From Phytophthora sp. 'mugwort' (taxonomy: Eukaryota > Oomycota > Peronosporomycetes > Peronosporales > Peronosporaceae): a DNA stretch of 64,000 nucleotides. Position numbers and translations under genes: made by a program. Shown in pieces: positions 1 through 9,676 of this stretch; within the stretch, counting starts at the first letter, position 1; each line of letters begins with the position of its first letter. Under the pieces are notes generated by a model, which had not been told where the DNA came from, did no database searches, and worked only from the letters and a program-made list of their open reading frames with translations. The DNA lies in NCBI GenBank assembly GCA_033558025.1, contig JAUCEF010000006.1, positions 3,844,001 to 3,908,000 on the forward strand, in the 5' to 3' direction.

Positions 1-554
1 ATACCCTATAGTGGAAACAAGTGAACTGGACGGTCGAAGTCCGGGCTACGCACCAGATGGGTGTGACCCGCGTCGCCAGTTTCAAGCAGGATGAGGGCAC
101 GTCAAGCTCGCACTTGACGCCGGACAGCAATGTGAAGGGCAAGAGGCAACAAGGAAGGCGACCGGGTGTACTGGGACCGAGAGCTTTGGTGTACTGTGTG
201 AATAGATATATCGACGGCCGCGAGCCATTGCGAAGTGGCTCGACTGCCGCTGCCAGCAGTGCCGGACGTGTCACCAGTATCCTCTAGCGCGACGCGCTCT
301 CGAGTCACAAGTGTCGACAGCATTCGGCCGTGGGTCTTCCAGGTCTCATTCATGGTAGCCCCACTGTCTACTAGACACTGTCAAATAATACTGTAGTTCT
401 TGGTCGTGCCTACTGTTAGGAATGTTCTCACAAAAGTATTCTGGTTTGGTGTTCACAGCCATTGCCCGAAGTCTATCGGGCGGGACGATACGGACAGCTG
501 ACACTGCTACATTCGAAGCAGTGTCGTCGCCAACCTCACTTCAACAACTCTTCA
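1..554. other. left-edge intergenic DNA, no supported gene
   Basis: Short open frames exist on both strands (for example 21-287 on plus and 102-353 on minus), but none has a recognisable domain, splice structure or initiator context. The stretch lies upstream of the NPC1-like gene. A phrase near 414 beginning TGTTAGGAATG resembles the start of some LTRs, but no second copy was found in the window, so no element is called. Confidence 0.4.
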
Positions 555-622
555 CTTGATATTTGTATGCTGGATTGATCGCTTCTCTCATTGGCCAATA
601 AACCAATATCTTTCGTCCGAGC

Positions 623-630
623 TTCAATCT
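623..630 (+). promoter_or_regulatory. oomycete initiator (Inr) of the NPC1-like gene
   Basis: TTCAATCT fits the oomycete initiator consensus YTCANTYY exactly and lies 25 bp upstream of the ATG at 655. If it is the transcription start, the in-frame ATG-free extension back to 556 would be untranscribed, which favours the 655 start. The motif is short and can occur by chance. Confidence 0.45.
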
Positions 631-654
631 CCATCACTCCTCGGTCTTTGTCTG

Positions 655-3600
655 ATGCGCGTCTTCTACCGTCTGGGCGCGCTCTGCAGCGGGTCCCCCG
701 TGCTCCTGGCGCTGTCCGCGCTCATCTGCAGCGCCGTGTTGTCTCTCGGACTGCTCAATATGCAGCTTCAGACGGACCCGCAAGGGCTCTGGGTGCCTCC
801 GCACAGCGTCGCCGCCCGGGACCAAACGCGCTTCGACGAGCTTTTTGGACCTTTTTTTCGCATTCAGCAGCTCATTTTCTACGTCGAGGGCGACACAAAT
901 CCTGACTCAGACTCAGCTTTGGTCCAACCTGCGACGTGTGACGCTCACCACGACCTGGTGCAAGGGCGGTTCCTGTTGCAGATGGCCAAAGTGCAGACCC
1001 AGATCACAAACGCCGTGGTCTACAGCCAGGACGAAGCCAACGTGACGCTCACACTGGAGGACTTTTGCTATCGACCCATTAAAGGAAAAGGGTGTTTGGT
1101 CACCAGTCCCTTCCAGTACTGGCTGACCAATTTTACCTTGCTTCAAAATGACCCGGACATTAAGCTCACGACGGCCTGCCAGACTACAGATCCCAATCTT
1201 AAAGACCATTCGCCTTGTATGGACCAAAATGGTGTTCCAGTTATGAGGAACGTGGTCTTTGGTGGGTTAACGAGGGATGACTGTCATCAGAACCCGGATC
1301 CGTGTGGAGAAGCTACGCCTCAGGCCATGGCGTTGATGGTCACTTTTTTATTGAAGAATAACCCGGAGAACGAGACGTACACGCGATACGCTGAATTATG
1401 GGAGAGGGAGGCGTTTCTTAAAATTGCAGAGCAAGCTGCCGAGTCTTTGAAGCCCTCGGGTAGCAGTGACAGCGACGAGTTTATCTGGGACAGCGTGGAG
1501 GACCAGGAGCTGGCAGATGCTGGTGTCGACGGCATGAGACTCACATACATGGCGGAACGGTCGGTTGCAGACTCGTTGCTGGTGCAGACAAAGCAGAACG
1601 CATTCATTGTGGTGGTGAGCTACCTCGTGATGTTTTTCTACGTGTCGGCATCTCTGGGTAAATTTACGGACCCAGTACGATCGCGGTTCGGACTCGGTTT
1701 TACAGGTATCCTGATTGTTTTGCTGTCATTGGGTGCTGCTATGGGTGTAAGCTGTGCGATACTGCAGATGGAAGTGACGATGATCACGCTCGAGGTCGTA
1801 CCTTTCTTGGTGCTTGCCATTGGTGTGGATAATATGTTTATCCTTACCAACGAATTTGATCGGCTGGCGGCACTGCGTGGGCTTGCAACGCTGGATACCA
1901 AGCGCAACACGCGAGATCGAGCTGAGGACGAGTTGTTAATGCTGAAGCAGGTAATGGGCGAAACCATGGTCAATGTGGGGCCATCAATCGTTGTGGCAGC
2001 TGTAGCGGAAACGCTGGCCTTTTTAGTGGGTGTACTCACGCGAATTCCAGCGCTTACGAGCTTCTGTGTCGTTGCTGCGTTAGCAGTCGCCGCTGACTTT
2101 GCACTTCAGATGACGTGGTTTGCCTCTGCACTCGTTCTAGATGCACGCCGCGTGCGTGCTCGGCGTTATGATTTGTTCCCAGGGGTCAAGCAGAAACTCA
2201 CTCTCACTCCGCCTACCAATAGCAGGAGAATTGAGTCCAAAATTCACTACCAATACGATTTACTTGTCGACGAAAATATTCTAGAAGAAGAAACGTCGGC
2301 ACGCCCGAGTGGTGCGGGGATCATTCAGCGTTTCGTGGAGAAGACGTACATTCCTTTCCTATTGCGACGATCCACGAAGGTGCTGGTGCTTGTGACCGCC
2401 CTTTCAGTTTTAATACTCAGCGCTTTCGGCTCTTCTGGGTTACCTCTTGGGCTCGAGCAAGAACTTGCGGTCCCTACGAACTTCTATCTTCACGAATATT
2501 TCAAAAAGCAGACAGCACTCGGCGAGGCGGGACCTCCAGCTTACGTTGTTCTGGACAGCGACGTAGACTACACAGATGCGTACTTACAGCGAGATGTCGA
2601 CGTGCTTTTGGACGAGCTTTCAGCTCTTCATCAGTACATCGAACTGCCCGTTTACTCATGGCTGCACACGTTCAACCAGTGGCGACAAATGCGCTTTTTC
2701 CTTCGAGACAAGATTAATCAGGGCTTATGTGATTGCCCGGTACAGCCCATGGATCCGTTTCCGTACGAGGTGGCAAATATTATGAATGAAGATCCAGAGG
2801 CTAACATTTTTCATGCTCCCGAATACGGATATGGTGCTCTTGCGACCGCGAATGTGACCCCCAATGCGCTGTTCTATCCGCTGGTGAAGAATTTCACACG
2901 TATTTCAATTGATTCGACGTGCTGCCAACACTTCGGGCTTTGTGGTGCACAGTATGAAGGCGATATCATCTTCAGTGAGCCAAAGATAAATAAGGAAAGC
3001 GACGAAGCGAGTATGTCCATCGTGGGTTCTCGAATGCGCTTCCAGTTGAATGCACTTCGTAATCAGTCCATGTACGTGAACTCGTACTACTACCTACACG
3101 ACGTGACGAGTCGATGGAGTGCTGGTCGAGATGCTACCGCGTTCCCGTACGCTCTTGTCTTCGTCTTCGAAGAACAGTATACTTATATCCAGGGAGTGGC
3201 GTTACAGAGTGTATTATTGGCATTGGCTGTCGTCTTTGGTACGGTGTTTGTACTTATGGACGGAAGCTTTCGGCTGACCATCGTAGTGACTATGTGCGTA
3301 CTCTCGATGGCTTTTTCGCAGTTGGGTTTCCTTTTCGTGTGGAATATAATTGCTGGGCCGGGTGCTGAAACGTCCATCAACGCTGTATCAGTAGTAAACC
3401 TACTTGCCTGCATTGGACTCGGTGTTGAGTTCTGCGTGCACATGGCTCATCAGTTTTCTTTCTCGAGGAGACATCATCTGGGAACAACTGGCAACGACCA
3501 CACTCGCTATGCTCTGACTAGTGTTGGCGCGTCAATCTTCTCGGGCATCACGCTTACGAAATTCTGCGGTATCGGTGTGCTAGCGTTTGCACCGTCCATG

Positions 3601-3792
3601 CTGTTCCGCGTGTACTTCTTCCGGATGTACTTGGGCATCGTTGTGTTGGGTTGCTTTCACGGACTTGTATTGCTACCAGTGCTGCTGAGTCTTATTGGTC
3701 AGTCTCAAAAGTATCCGAATGATCTCAGTTCGTTCCTGCTATCTGAAGAACGTGATGACGAGTTTGAGGACGAAATCAGTGGATTCAAATAG
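655..3792 (+). CDS. NPC1-like: NPC1/Patched-like sterol-sensing membrane transporter
   Basis: Single-exon gene of 1045 codons from the ATG at 655; an in-frame extension to 556 exists but lies upstream of a likely initiator. The protein is an RND-type permease of the Niemann-Pick C1/Patched family, which moves sterols or related lipids in endosomal or plasma membranes. After a first hydrophobic segment (about residues 12-38) comes the family motif FDELFGPFFR. A sterol-sensing domain of five helices spans about 312-490, and a second helical bundle about 842-1012. Large Cys-bearing loops lie between the bundles. Human NPC1 (about 1278 residues) starts with a cholesterol-binding Cys-rich domain; here the protein starts after it, so that domain is missing. 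Family membership is secure; the substrate is inferred. Confidence 0.88.
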   Translation: MRVFYRLGALCSGSPVLLALSALICSAVLSLGLLNMQLQTDPQGLWVPPHSVAARDQTRFDELFGPFFRIQQLIFYVEGDTNPDSDSALVQPATCDAHHDLVQGRFLLQMAKVQTQITNAVVYSQDEANVTLTLEDFCYRPIKGKGCLVTSPFQYWLTNFTLLQNDPDIKLTTACQTTDPNLKDHSPCMDQNGVPVMRNVVFGGLTRDDCHQNPDPCGEATPQAMALMVTFLLKNNPENETYTRYAELWEREAFLKIAEQAAESLKPSGSSDSDEFIWDSVEDQELADAGVDGMRLTYMAERSVADSLLVQTKQNAFIVVVSYLVMFFYVSASLGKFTDPVRSRFGLGFTGILIVLLSLGAAMGVSCAILQMEVTMITLEVVPFLVLAIGVDNMFILTNEFDRLAALRGLATLDTKRNTRDRAEDELLMLKQVMGETMVNVGPSIVVAAVAETLAFLVGVLTRIPALTSFCVVAALAVAADFALQMTWFASALVLDARRVRARRYDLFPGVKQKLTLTPPTNSRRIESKIHYQYDLLVDENILEEETSARPSGAGIIQRFVEKTYIPFLLRRSTKVLVLVTALSVLILSAFGSSGLPLGLEQELAVPTNFYLHEYFKKQTALGEAGPPAYVVLDSDVDYTDAYLQRDVDVLLDELSALHQYIELPVYSWLHTFNQWRQMRFFLRDKINQGLCDCPVQPMDPFPYEVANIMNEDPEANIFHAPEYGYGALATANVTPNALFYPLVKNFTRISIDSTCCQHFGLCGAQYEGDIIFSEPKINKESDEASMSIVGSRMRFQLNALRNQSMYVNSYYYLHDVTSRWSAGRDATAFPYALVFVFEEQYTYIQGVALQSVLLALAVVFGTVFVLMDGSFRLTIVVTMCVLSMAFSQLGFLFVWNIIAGPGAETSINAVSVVNLLACIGLGVEFCVHMAHQFSFSRRHHLGTTGNDHTRYALTSVGASIFSGITLTKFCGIGVLAFAPSMLFRVYFFRMYLGIVVLGCFHGLVLLPVLLSLIGQSQKYPNDLSSFLLSEERDDEFEDEISGFK

Positions 3793-3912
3793 TCGTGTTA
3801 GACGACGGACCGAGTCAATGGAAATTGTGTGTTGAAACTGGCGGATAGTTTCCTAGTAGGCCACAAATAAGCTTTGCTTTAGGATTGAATATGCTTCTGA
3901 GGTTATGAAAGT

Positions 3913-4184
3913 TCAGGCGCTATCAAGCATTTTTTGCGCCAAAACTGATACTCCATTTCTTGGATGGCATACCGTCTTTGCGTCGCCAGAGTGCAGGTAC
4001 TGGTTAAAGCGCGGGTCATCGTTCAATTTCGCAGCGGTCCCTGTTCCGTGAGACTGTTTCGCGTACACTTTTGGGATTTTCTCCATCTTGAAGCCAGTGC
4101 CGCTTCTGCTTTTTTCGGGATGTTTTCGAGCTTCACTGGATCTTTAGTTTTAAACATGCCTTTTAGCTTGGTTAGAGCTGACAT
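3913..4184 (-). other. possible small frameshifted or two-exon ORF
   Basis: Just downstream of the MORN gene on the same strand, an ATG at 4184 opens a lysine-rich frame (MSALTKLKGMFKTKDPVK...). A second frame from 4086 gives 57 residues containing KLNDDPRFNQYLHSGDAK and stops at 3913. The two frames share a repeated phrase (KLENIPKK, then KMEKIPKV), which hints that they once formed one protein joined by a frameshift or intron. I do not recognise the family. It may be a decayed small gene or chance coding. Confidence 0.25.
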
Positions 4185-4241
4185 CGAAATCTCTAACTAC
4201 TCTGGATAAAAATCCAGAACACTCAATCCATGATTGTGTTT

Positions 4242-6788
4242 TCAACTGCCTCCGTTCTCTGCCTTTGCGTTCCCCGTTCCGACTGCGCTATTTGTTTTCG
4301 ATATGCCATCCCAATCAACAGCTTCGGCTCTCTCTAGCTTCACCTGCTCGGTTAATGTCACGCGCTCAAGGTACTGCTCGAATTTCGCAAGTGACTTTTT
4401 CCGGGGTGATAAACTGTATCTCTCCTTCCGGAACTGAGCACGTTGTAGTTCGAACGCCCGTAGAGCCTCGCGTTCTTCTTGTACGCGACGTAATTCATCG
4501 CCTTCTAGCAGGGTGTCGCCATGCTCCTCGCGCTTGCGTTCTGTCCATTGTTCATAGAAATCGTCCAATAGCGTGTAGTACGTTGTGAGGTTTGCCAGTT
4601 CGCGTTCCTGGAGATAAACGCGTTCTCGTTCTGTTCGCCGCTTTCCGTTCAACTGTTTGCGCCGTCGAAGCTTATCAAGTTGCGTGGGCAACACTGTCGC
4701 AAGGAATGGCATCTTCTCTCGGCTTTTACCGTTAGTCGTGAAGGGTAAATGACGGTCTGGATGTTCGTTTTGTTGTCGATACTTAGAAAGCTCACGGAGG
4801 TCTTCATGACGATGTCGAGAGCGTGTTTCATTCTGTATGAATGCACCTTCGTACCAGAATTCCCACTCTGACTTGTCCTCCCTAGTATCACCAATCTCAT
4901 CCTCAGGACCAGTTTGATCATGAAGGCGATAGTAAAAATCTCCTCGGCCATCCATGGCGTCCTCATGCCAGAACCCGACGTGCTGAGATCGCCCACCTTC
5001 AAACCGAGCCATGCCACGTCCATGTCGAGCACCGCCATCGAAGAAGCCTTCGTACTCGTCACCATAACGTTCACACTGTCTCCCTCGCCCATGCGGTTGA
5101 CCCTCAACGAAAGGTCCTTGGACAAATGATCCATCCGGGAAGACTCGCTTACAAGCTGGACCGTGCAGAACTCCATTAACAAAAACACCTTCCTCAATTA
5201 CACCCGTTGAACTCACGTATCGTCCAAGGCCGGAAATAACGCCATCACGCATCTCGCCGTCGTAAGTAGCACCGTCTGGAAACGTTATGTGCATTGCCTC
5301 GCCACTTTCCACGCCATCGCGATAGTCGTCCCCATTTAATAGTGAACACCCGTATGCGCGGCCTCGTAGCTTGTCATTATATTCGTAGCGACGCTGTGGA
5401 CGGTCAAACGTGCCTTCACACGTTGTGCCCTTACCATAAACAAGCTTACCGTTCCCATAGCGCGTATTACCGCTAAAGTAGCCATCGTAAACACCAACGT
5501 TAGTGTACTCGTGACCTTTTCCTTGCTTTCTACCAAGTCGAAATGCTCCGGAATAGACACCACTGATGGACGAAAAATGAAAGCGCTCGTCGATTGGGTC
5601 TAAAGAGGCTTCATCGCCATCAGCAGCTAGTGCTGCAGTTGATGGTGCCATCAGGTCGCCCTCGCCGTGGCGTAGTCGTCGAAGTCTAACGGTGCGCATG
5701 TTGACCTCCTTCAAAAGGTCATCCGGATCGATTGTTTGGTTTGCTACTTGGTCGTCCTCAAAGAAAGCCCGGGGTTGAGGTCGTGTCTGCACAAGACAAA
5801 CGTAGCTCCAGTCATTCTTACCTAGCGCCAGCGACGCCAGGTCACGTCCGCGCGGACTCGTAAAAGTTGCTGTCCAAGTCTTCATCTCCACTTCATCCTT
5901 GAGCTTAGTCGAAGGAAGCTCAGCATCTCGCGGAACTGCAGTGAGTGTAATGGGCTCCGTCATAAGCAGTCTCGTCATGCGCTTGCGTCGTCGCTCTAAT
6001 TCCTCGAGGTCATCGGTAAGTTCCTCCATTTGGCCGTTCATAGCGTCCGCCAACTTTTTGCGAGTTTCAGTCTGCTGCTGCTGAGGCCCCGTGAGGTCGA
6101 GGACGGGCAGCGCGTTGATCTTCTCCTTTAGTACTTTGAGTTTCTGTCGACTGGTTGCCACCAGAGGATTAAGGCGAAGCAGTGGTTGAAACTCTTGGGT
6201 GATGCCAAAGAGCAGCCACGTCCTGATGTCAATCGGTTCGCACTGTGCTGGCACGAAGGCAAGTACCAGAAGTGCATCGCCGGTGTAGAACGGGTCTTGG
6301 AGATCGTCCTGCGGCATTGGCTCCACCCGTTCGTGAATAATATAGTACCATCGGTCAGTGTCCTTAGGCGGAAGCACCTGCGTCATCCAGTCCTTGGGCC
6401 ATAGCACGTCTGGTTTGACAGCATTGCAGCAAGCTGATTAGTATACCTAGATACCAATACTCACCTGTTCAACGAGGAGAAGACATACTGCCGAACGGGT
6501 CCTTGAGTAGAGCGGCATTGCAATGAAAAAGCAGGTTGATTTTTTGTCTGGAAGTGACGACAACCACCACCAAAATTGTCGGCACAGACGCGAATGAATA
6601 TCTCCAAGAACAATACAGCACGTAACGTACACAGTGAAATCGGATCGCAGGATGAAGCGAAACTTGTAGTCTTCGGGCTTGGTGATCTCCGTGTCGAAGA
6701 GCGCCACGGCCATTTGGTCTTCTCTGTACTCCTCCACCATGTTGCCCGTACGCTGGTCAACGATGCGCCGTCCCGTACGCGTCGCCAT
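4242..6788 (-). CDS. MORN-repeat protein
   Basis: Two-exon model: exon 1 6788-6617 (MATRTGRRIVDQ...), intron starting GTATTG, exon 2 6409-4242, giving 779 residues in frame. The middle of the protein carries about eight MORN repeats, seen as recurrent G-x-Y/F-x-G-x-F and G-x-G units such as YDGYFSGNTRYGNGKLVYG and YEGFFDGGARHGRG. The N-terminal third has a coiled-coil stretch (LEELERRRKRM), and the C-terminal quarter is charged and helical with many RER/KER runs. MORN proteins bind membranes or scaffold cytoskeletal and flagellar structures; the exact role here is unknown. A competing donor (GTGAGT near 6463) and a branch-like TACTAAT near 6440 lie inside the intron, so another short exon is possible, but the phases tested did not fit. 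Confidence 0.72.
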
Positions 6789-6989
6789 CTTTCTTCGATC
6801 CGGAAGCTAGAGCTGTGCAGACTGTCGAACCATAATTACGTGTGCGACTGTTTGGCTCTACATCAATCTCCTAGCAAGATGAACGACTCGTAGCATCACA
6901 TTCATGAATAGATCCCCGTTCAGACTGGTGTATTAGCTTGAGCCCATTAAAAACAAGCGTAACCATTAGCGGACTAAAAGACCGCGCAC

Positions 6990-7968
6990 TTAGAACTGGC
7001 GGAACTGCTTGCGCACGTTAATGGGCTTCGTCTCCGAGGCGGGCTCGACCTCTAGCACGTTGAAGCGCACCGTCTTGGCAAGCGGGCGGCACTGACCGAT
7101 GGTGACGACGTCACCTTCCTTCACGCGGAAGGCAGGCGAAATGTGGGCAGCCACGTTCTTGTGACGCTTCTCGAAACGTTTGTATTTCTTGACAAAGTGC
7201 AGGTAATCACGACGAACGATAATCGTGCGTTTCATCTTGGTCGAGAGGACGACACCCTTGAGGATACGGCCACGGATCGAGATGTTGCCGGTGAACGGGC
7301 ACTTCTTGTCCACGTACTGGCCCTCAATGGCGCTCTTGGGGGTCTTGAAGCCCAGGCCCACCTCCTTGTAGAAGCGGGGGCCCTTCTTCTTGCCGGCAAA
7401 CTTCTTGCTGGCAAGGAAGACACCCTGCTGCTTCTGGTAGGCCTTCTCAGTCTGTACTCGAACGTCAACAGGCAAAACAACAGTGAGTATTCCCCCCTTT
7501 TGTCTAGCAGTAGAGAGACGAGGAACACAAGGAGGTAGAAAATCCGACTGCCAGTGCAGGGAAGCAGCCGACAGCGTCTGTCTCGACCAAAGAGGGGTCC
7601 AAAAGGGTCCTGCCGATGATGAATCGGTTGAAACGAGTTCGTTCGTTCCGGGTCTCGCAGTCAGCAATAAGCTGTTGCGCTTGTGACTCGAACATCACTC
7701 GGGAAAGAGAGTGAATGCGTGGGTGGATTACAGCCTTGGTGGGCCATCACCCCGACCAACTAGCTAGCCAGCGCCTTCGGTGACTTAAGCTCGGGCTCCT
7801 TCGTCCATCAGACGCCACCAAACTCCGCACAGCGAGACTCGCTCTCGTCCCCTTCCAGATCCGTCCCGTCGATGCAGTCCACGCCGTCCGCTTACCGCCT
7901 GTTGTCTGGGGTCATCGCTCTGTTCCCTATAGAGAAGGTGCCACAGGTACCTGGTCAACGTGCTCCAT
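6990..7968 (-). CDS. RPS11: 40S ribosomal protein S11 (uS17)
   Basis: Exon 2 (7451-6990) encodes 153 residues that match eukaryotic S11/uS17 throughout: TEKAYQKQ at the start, [54 protein letters not shown], and [15 protein letters not shown] near the end. It binds 18S rRNA in the small subunit. The N-terminus needs an upstream exon. The best candidate is an 18-bp exon at 7968-7951 (MEHVDQ, in a CACCATGG context) followed by GTACCT and joined in phase 0 to CAG|ACT at 7451, giving 159 residues; human S11 has 158. The implied intron of about 500 bp is long for this window. The exon 2 identity is certain; the first exon is a proposal. Confidence 0.85.
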
Positions 7969-8265
7969 GGTGTCGTCGAGGGGATTCGCTAATGGTTTGT
8001 TGGCGAGAGGAGCAGAGGGGGCGATTGGCTGTCGGTGGGTTACTTCTCAGAGACTCTGAAGTAACATTCAATGTTGTTGTGTTAATGTTATGTAGTATGT
8101 ATTAGGTTTGGCAGGGATGTGTCTTAGGAGATAGGACGGTTTTTCATTGTCTCGTGTCAAATATTTTTATGGCTCCATCCCTCCTTCCTGCTGTGTCTGC
8201 CTCGATCAGTGCATCCTTAACTGAGCATACTTGTAGAGAATCAGCTTTATTTCCCCGACAGCATT

Positions 8266-8671
8266 TTACTGCTGCTTGCTGGTAATGTACTGCTGAACTT
8301 CGACGGGGTTGGCCTTGTAGCCCTGGAGACGGAAGGACGAATTCTGGAAGGCCCACAGGAAGCCTCCGAGCGAGCCCAGCACGCCCGTAACCACCATGGA
8401 TGGCACGGCCACGTGGCGATGCAGCTTCAGGCCTGCACAGAATCGAATAAACCACAGCGAATTAGCGTTATTGTCTGCGGGTTGAGTCAAGCTACACGGG
8501 CATGAGGACCGCACCAAAGACGTAGCCGGCGGGGAAGGAGAAGGCGCCGACGCCCAGAAACCGCGTGTAGTCGCCCGCGTTGAAGTTTTTCTTGACGTCA
8601 TCGAAGGTTGGGTGCTTTACGATCACGGGGAAGCGTGGCTCGCGCGGGTCGCGGACGGGGGCGTCACTCAT
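8266..8671 (-). CDS. NUXM-like NADH:ubiquinone oxidoreductase 21-kDa-type subunit
   Basis: Two exons: 8671-8515 and 8432-8266, joined G|GT...AG|GC in phase 1, giving 107 residues. The N-terminal half has the pattern seen in the fungal complex I 21-kDa/NUXM family (PRFPVIVKHPTF, then NAGDYTRFLGVGAFSFPAGY). The second exon adds a hydrophobic helix (VTGVLGSLGGFLWAFQNSS) and a short basic tail. Two membrane spans fit an accessory subunit in the mitochondrial inner membrane. A longer first exon using a later donor (adding residues AVLMP) is possible, but its phase is wrong for the acceptor. The assignment rests on recalled family pattern only. Confidence 0.6.
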
Positions 8672-8843
8672 TACGGCGGTCAATCGAGTCTGCTGTAGTT
8701 GCAACATGAGCGGTCTGCAATCGCCAATCCCATTTTGACCAATCAGATAGCATTGCTGTTTGGAACAAATACCGGTACCTAACCCTGTGAATAATTGGTT
8801 TATACAGTCCCCTCACTGTCATATAATAATATTATTATTCACA

Positions 8844-9646
8844 TACCGTAAAACCTGTGTAGTATCCGGCAGAATGTTATATCTGACACGCCAAATAAGC
8901 CAATCAGACGCCATGTCATTTCCGACAGCTCCAAAAATCGGTGGTCACGGCTCGCTAAAAGTTAGGCACCAGCCATGCAAAGCTTAGTCATTCTCCAATT
9001 CCAAATACAGTACCAATGATATATTAGCCGCACACGAGCCAGTGCGGGTCGGGTCGCCGCCTTCGGCTGTACATCCGGCGGACATTGCTTGGAACCGCCC
9101 GTTGAAGCAGCGTCTGCGCCAACGCTGGGTTAACTGGCTGACAGATAAGCTGCGAACCAGGAGAGCGGCAGCGTGGTTAAGACGCCGTCCAGGATGAATG
9201 TTGGTCTGGTTGGCTGGGTTGCCAGCGCGTGGGATGAGCTGTCCGATTCCACGATCTCGAACGGGTTTAAGGGCATCCTCGCCACGTCACCTGTCGCCCC
9301 AACATTTGAGGCATCATTTAATGCTCTCGCTGAGCAACTCAAGCGCACGGAGCTTCTTGATCCTGAGGTTGGTGAGGTCGATGATAAAAAAAGGACATAG
9401 TAGACATGATGATTAGAGGAGAGGCAAGCGTCTAAGGCAAGTGTAGTATTTTATGTTAATCGTTCCCCGCGGTAGGATGATAGCCCCCCCCCCTCCTCCT
9501 GGATCTAATGGAAGCGCTCCTGAGTGCTACATCGGTGATTTTTAGTAAGGTGTCTGTTTTTCCGTTTGGATTGTGAATTATCGATTTTAAGGGGCTCAAA
9601 CCCCAAAAATCAAAAGTGTGTCGGATACTACACAGGTTTTACGGTA
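8844..9646. mobile_element. TA-flanked DNA transposon remnant with perfect 25-bp TIRs
   Basis: 8844-8868 (starting TACCGTAAAACCTG) and 9622-9646 are perfect inverted repeats of 25 bp including the terminal TA dinucleotides, the target duplication typical of Tc1/mariner/pogo elements. The 803-bp body holds the eroded 3' end of a transposase gene on plus, so this is a deleted copy that cannot move itself. Confidence 0.72.
9079..9400 (+). pseudogene. 3' fragment of a pogo-like DDE transposase
   Basis: Inside the 803-bp TIR element, one frame reads DIAWNRPLKQRLRQRWVNWL and another then reads GWVASAWDELSDSTISNGFK followed by acidic residues to a stop at 9400. This order (lysine/arginine-rich helix, then W-x5-S-x-S-T-I-x-x-GF) is usual for the C-terminal end of pogo/Tigger-type DDE transposases. 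The DDE catalytic core and DNA-binding part are absent and there is at least one frameshift. Confidence 0.5.
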
Positions 9647-9676
9647 AAATATTATGTGATCTGAGCGAAATCCGGC

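Noticed and set aside
6461..6788. Longer read-through of MORN exon 1 as a separate 113-codon gene
   Set aside because: Its N-terminal 57 residues join in phase to the MORN exon, and the remainder has intron composition.
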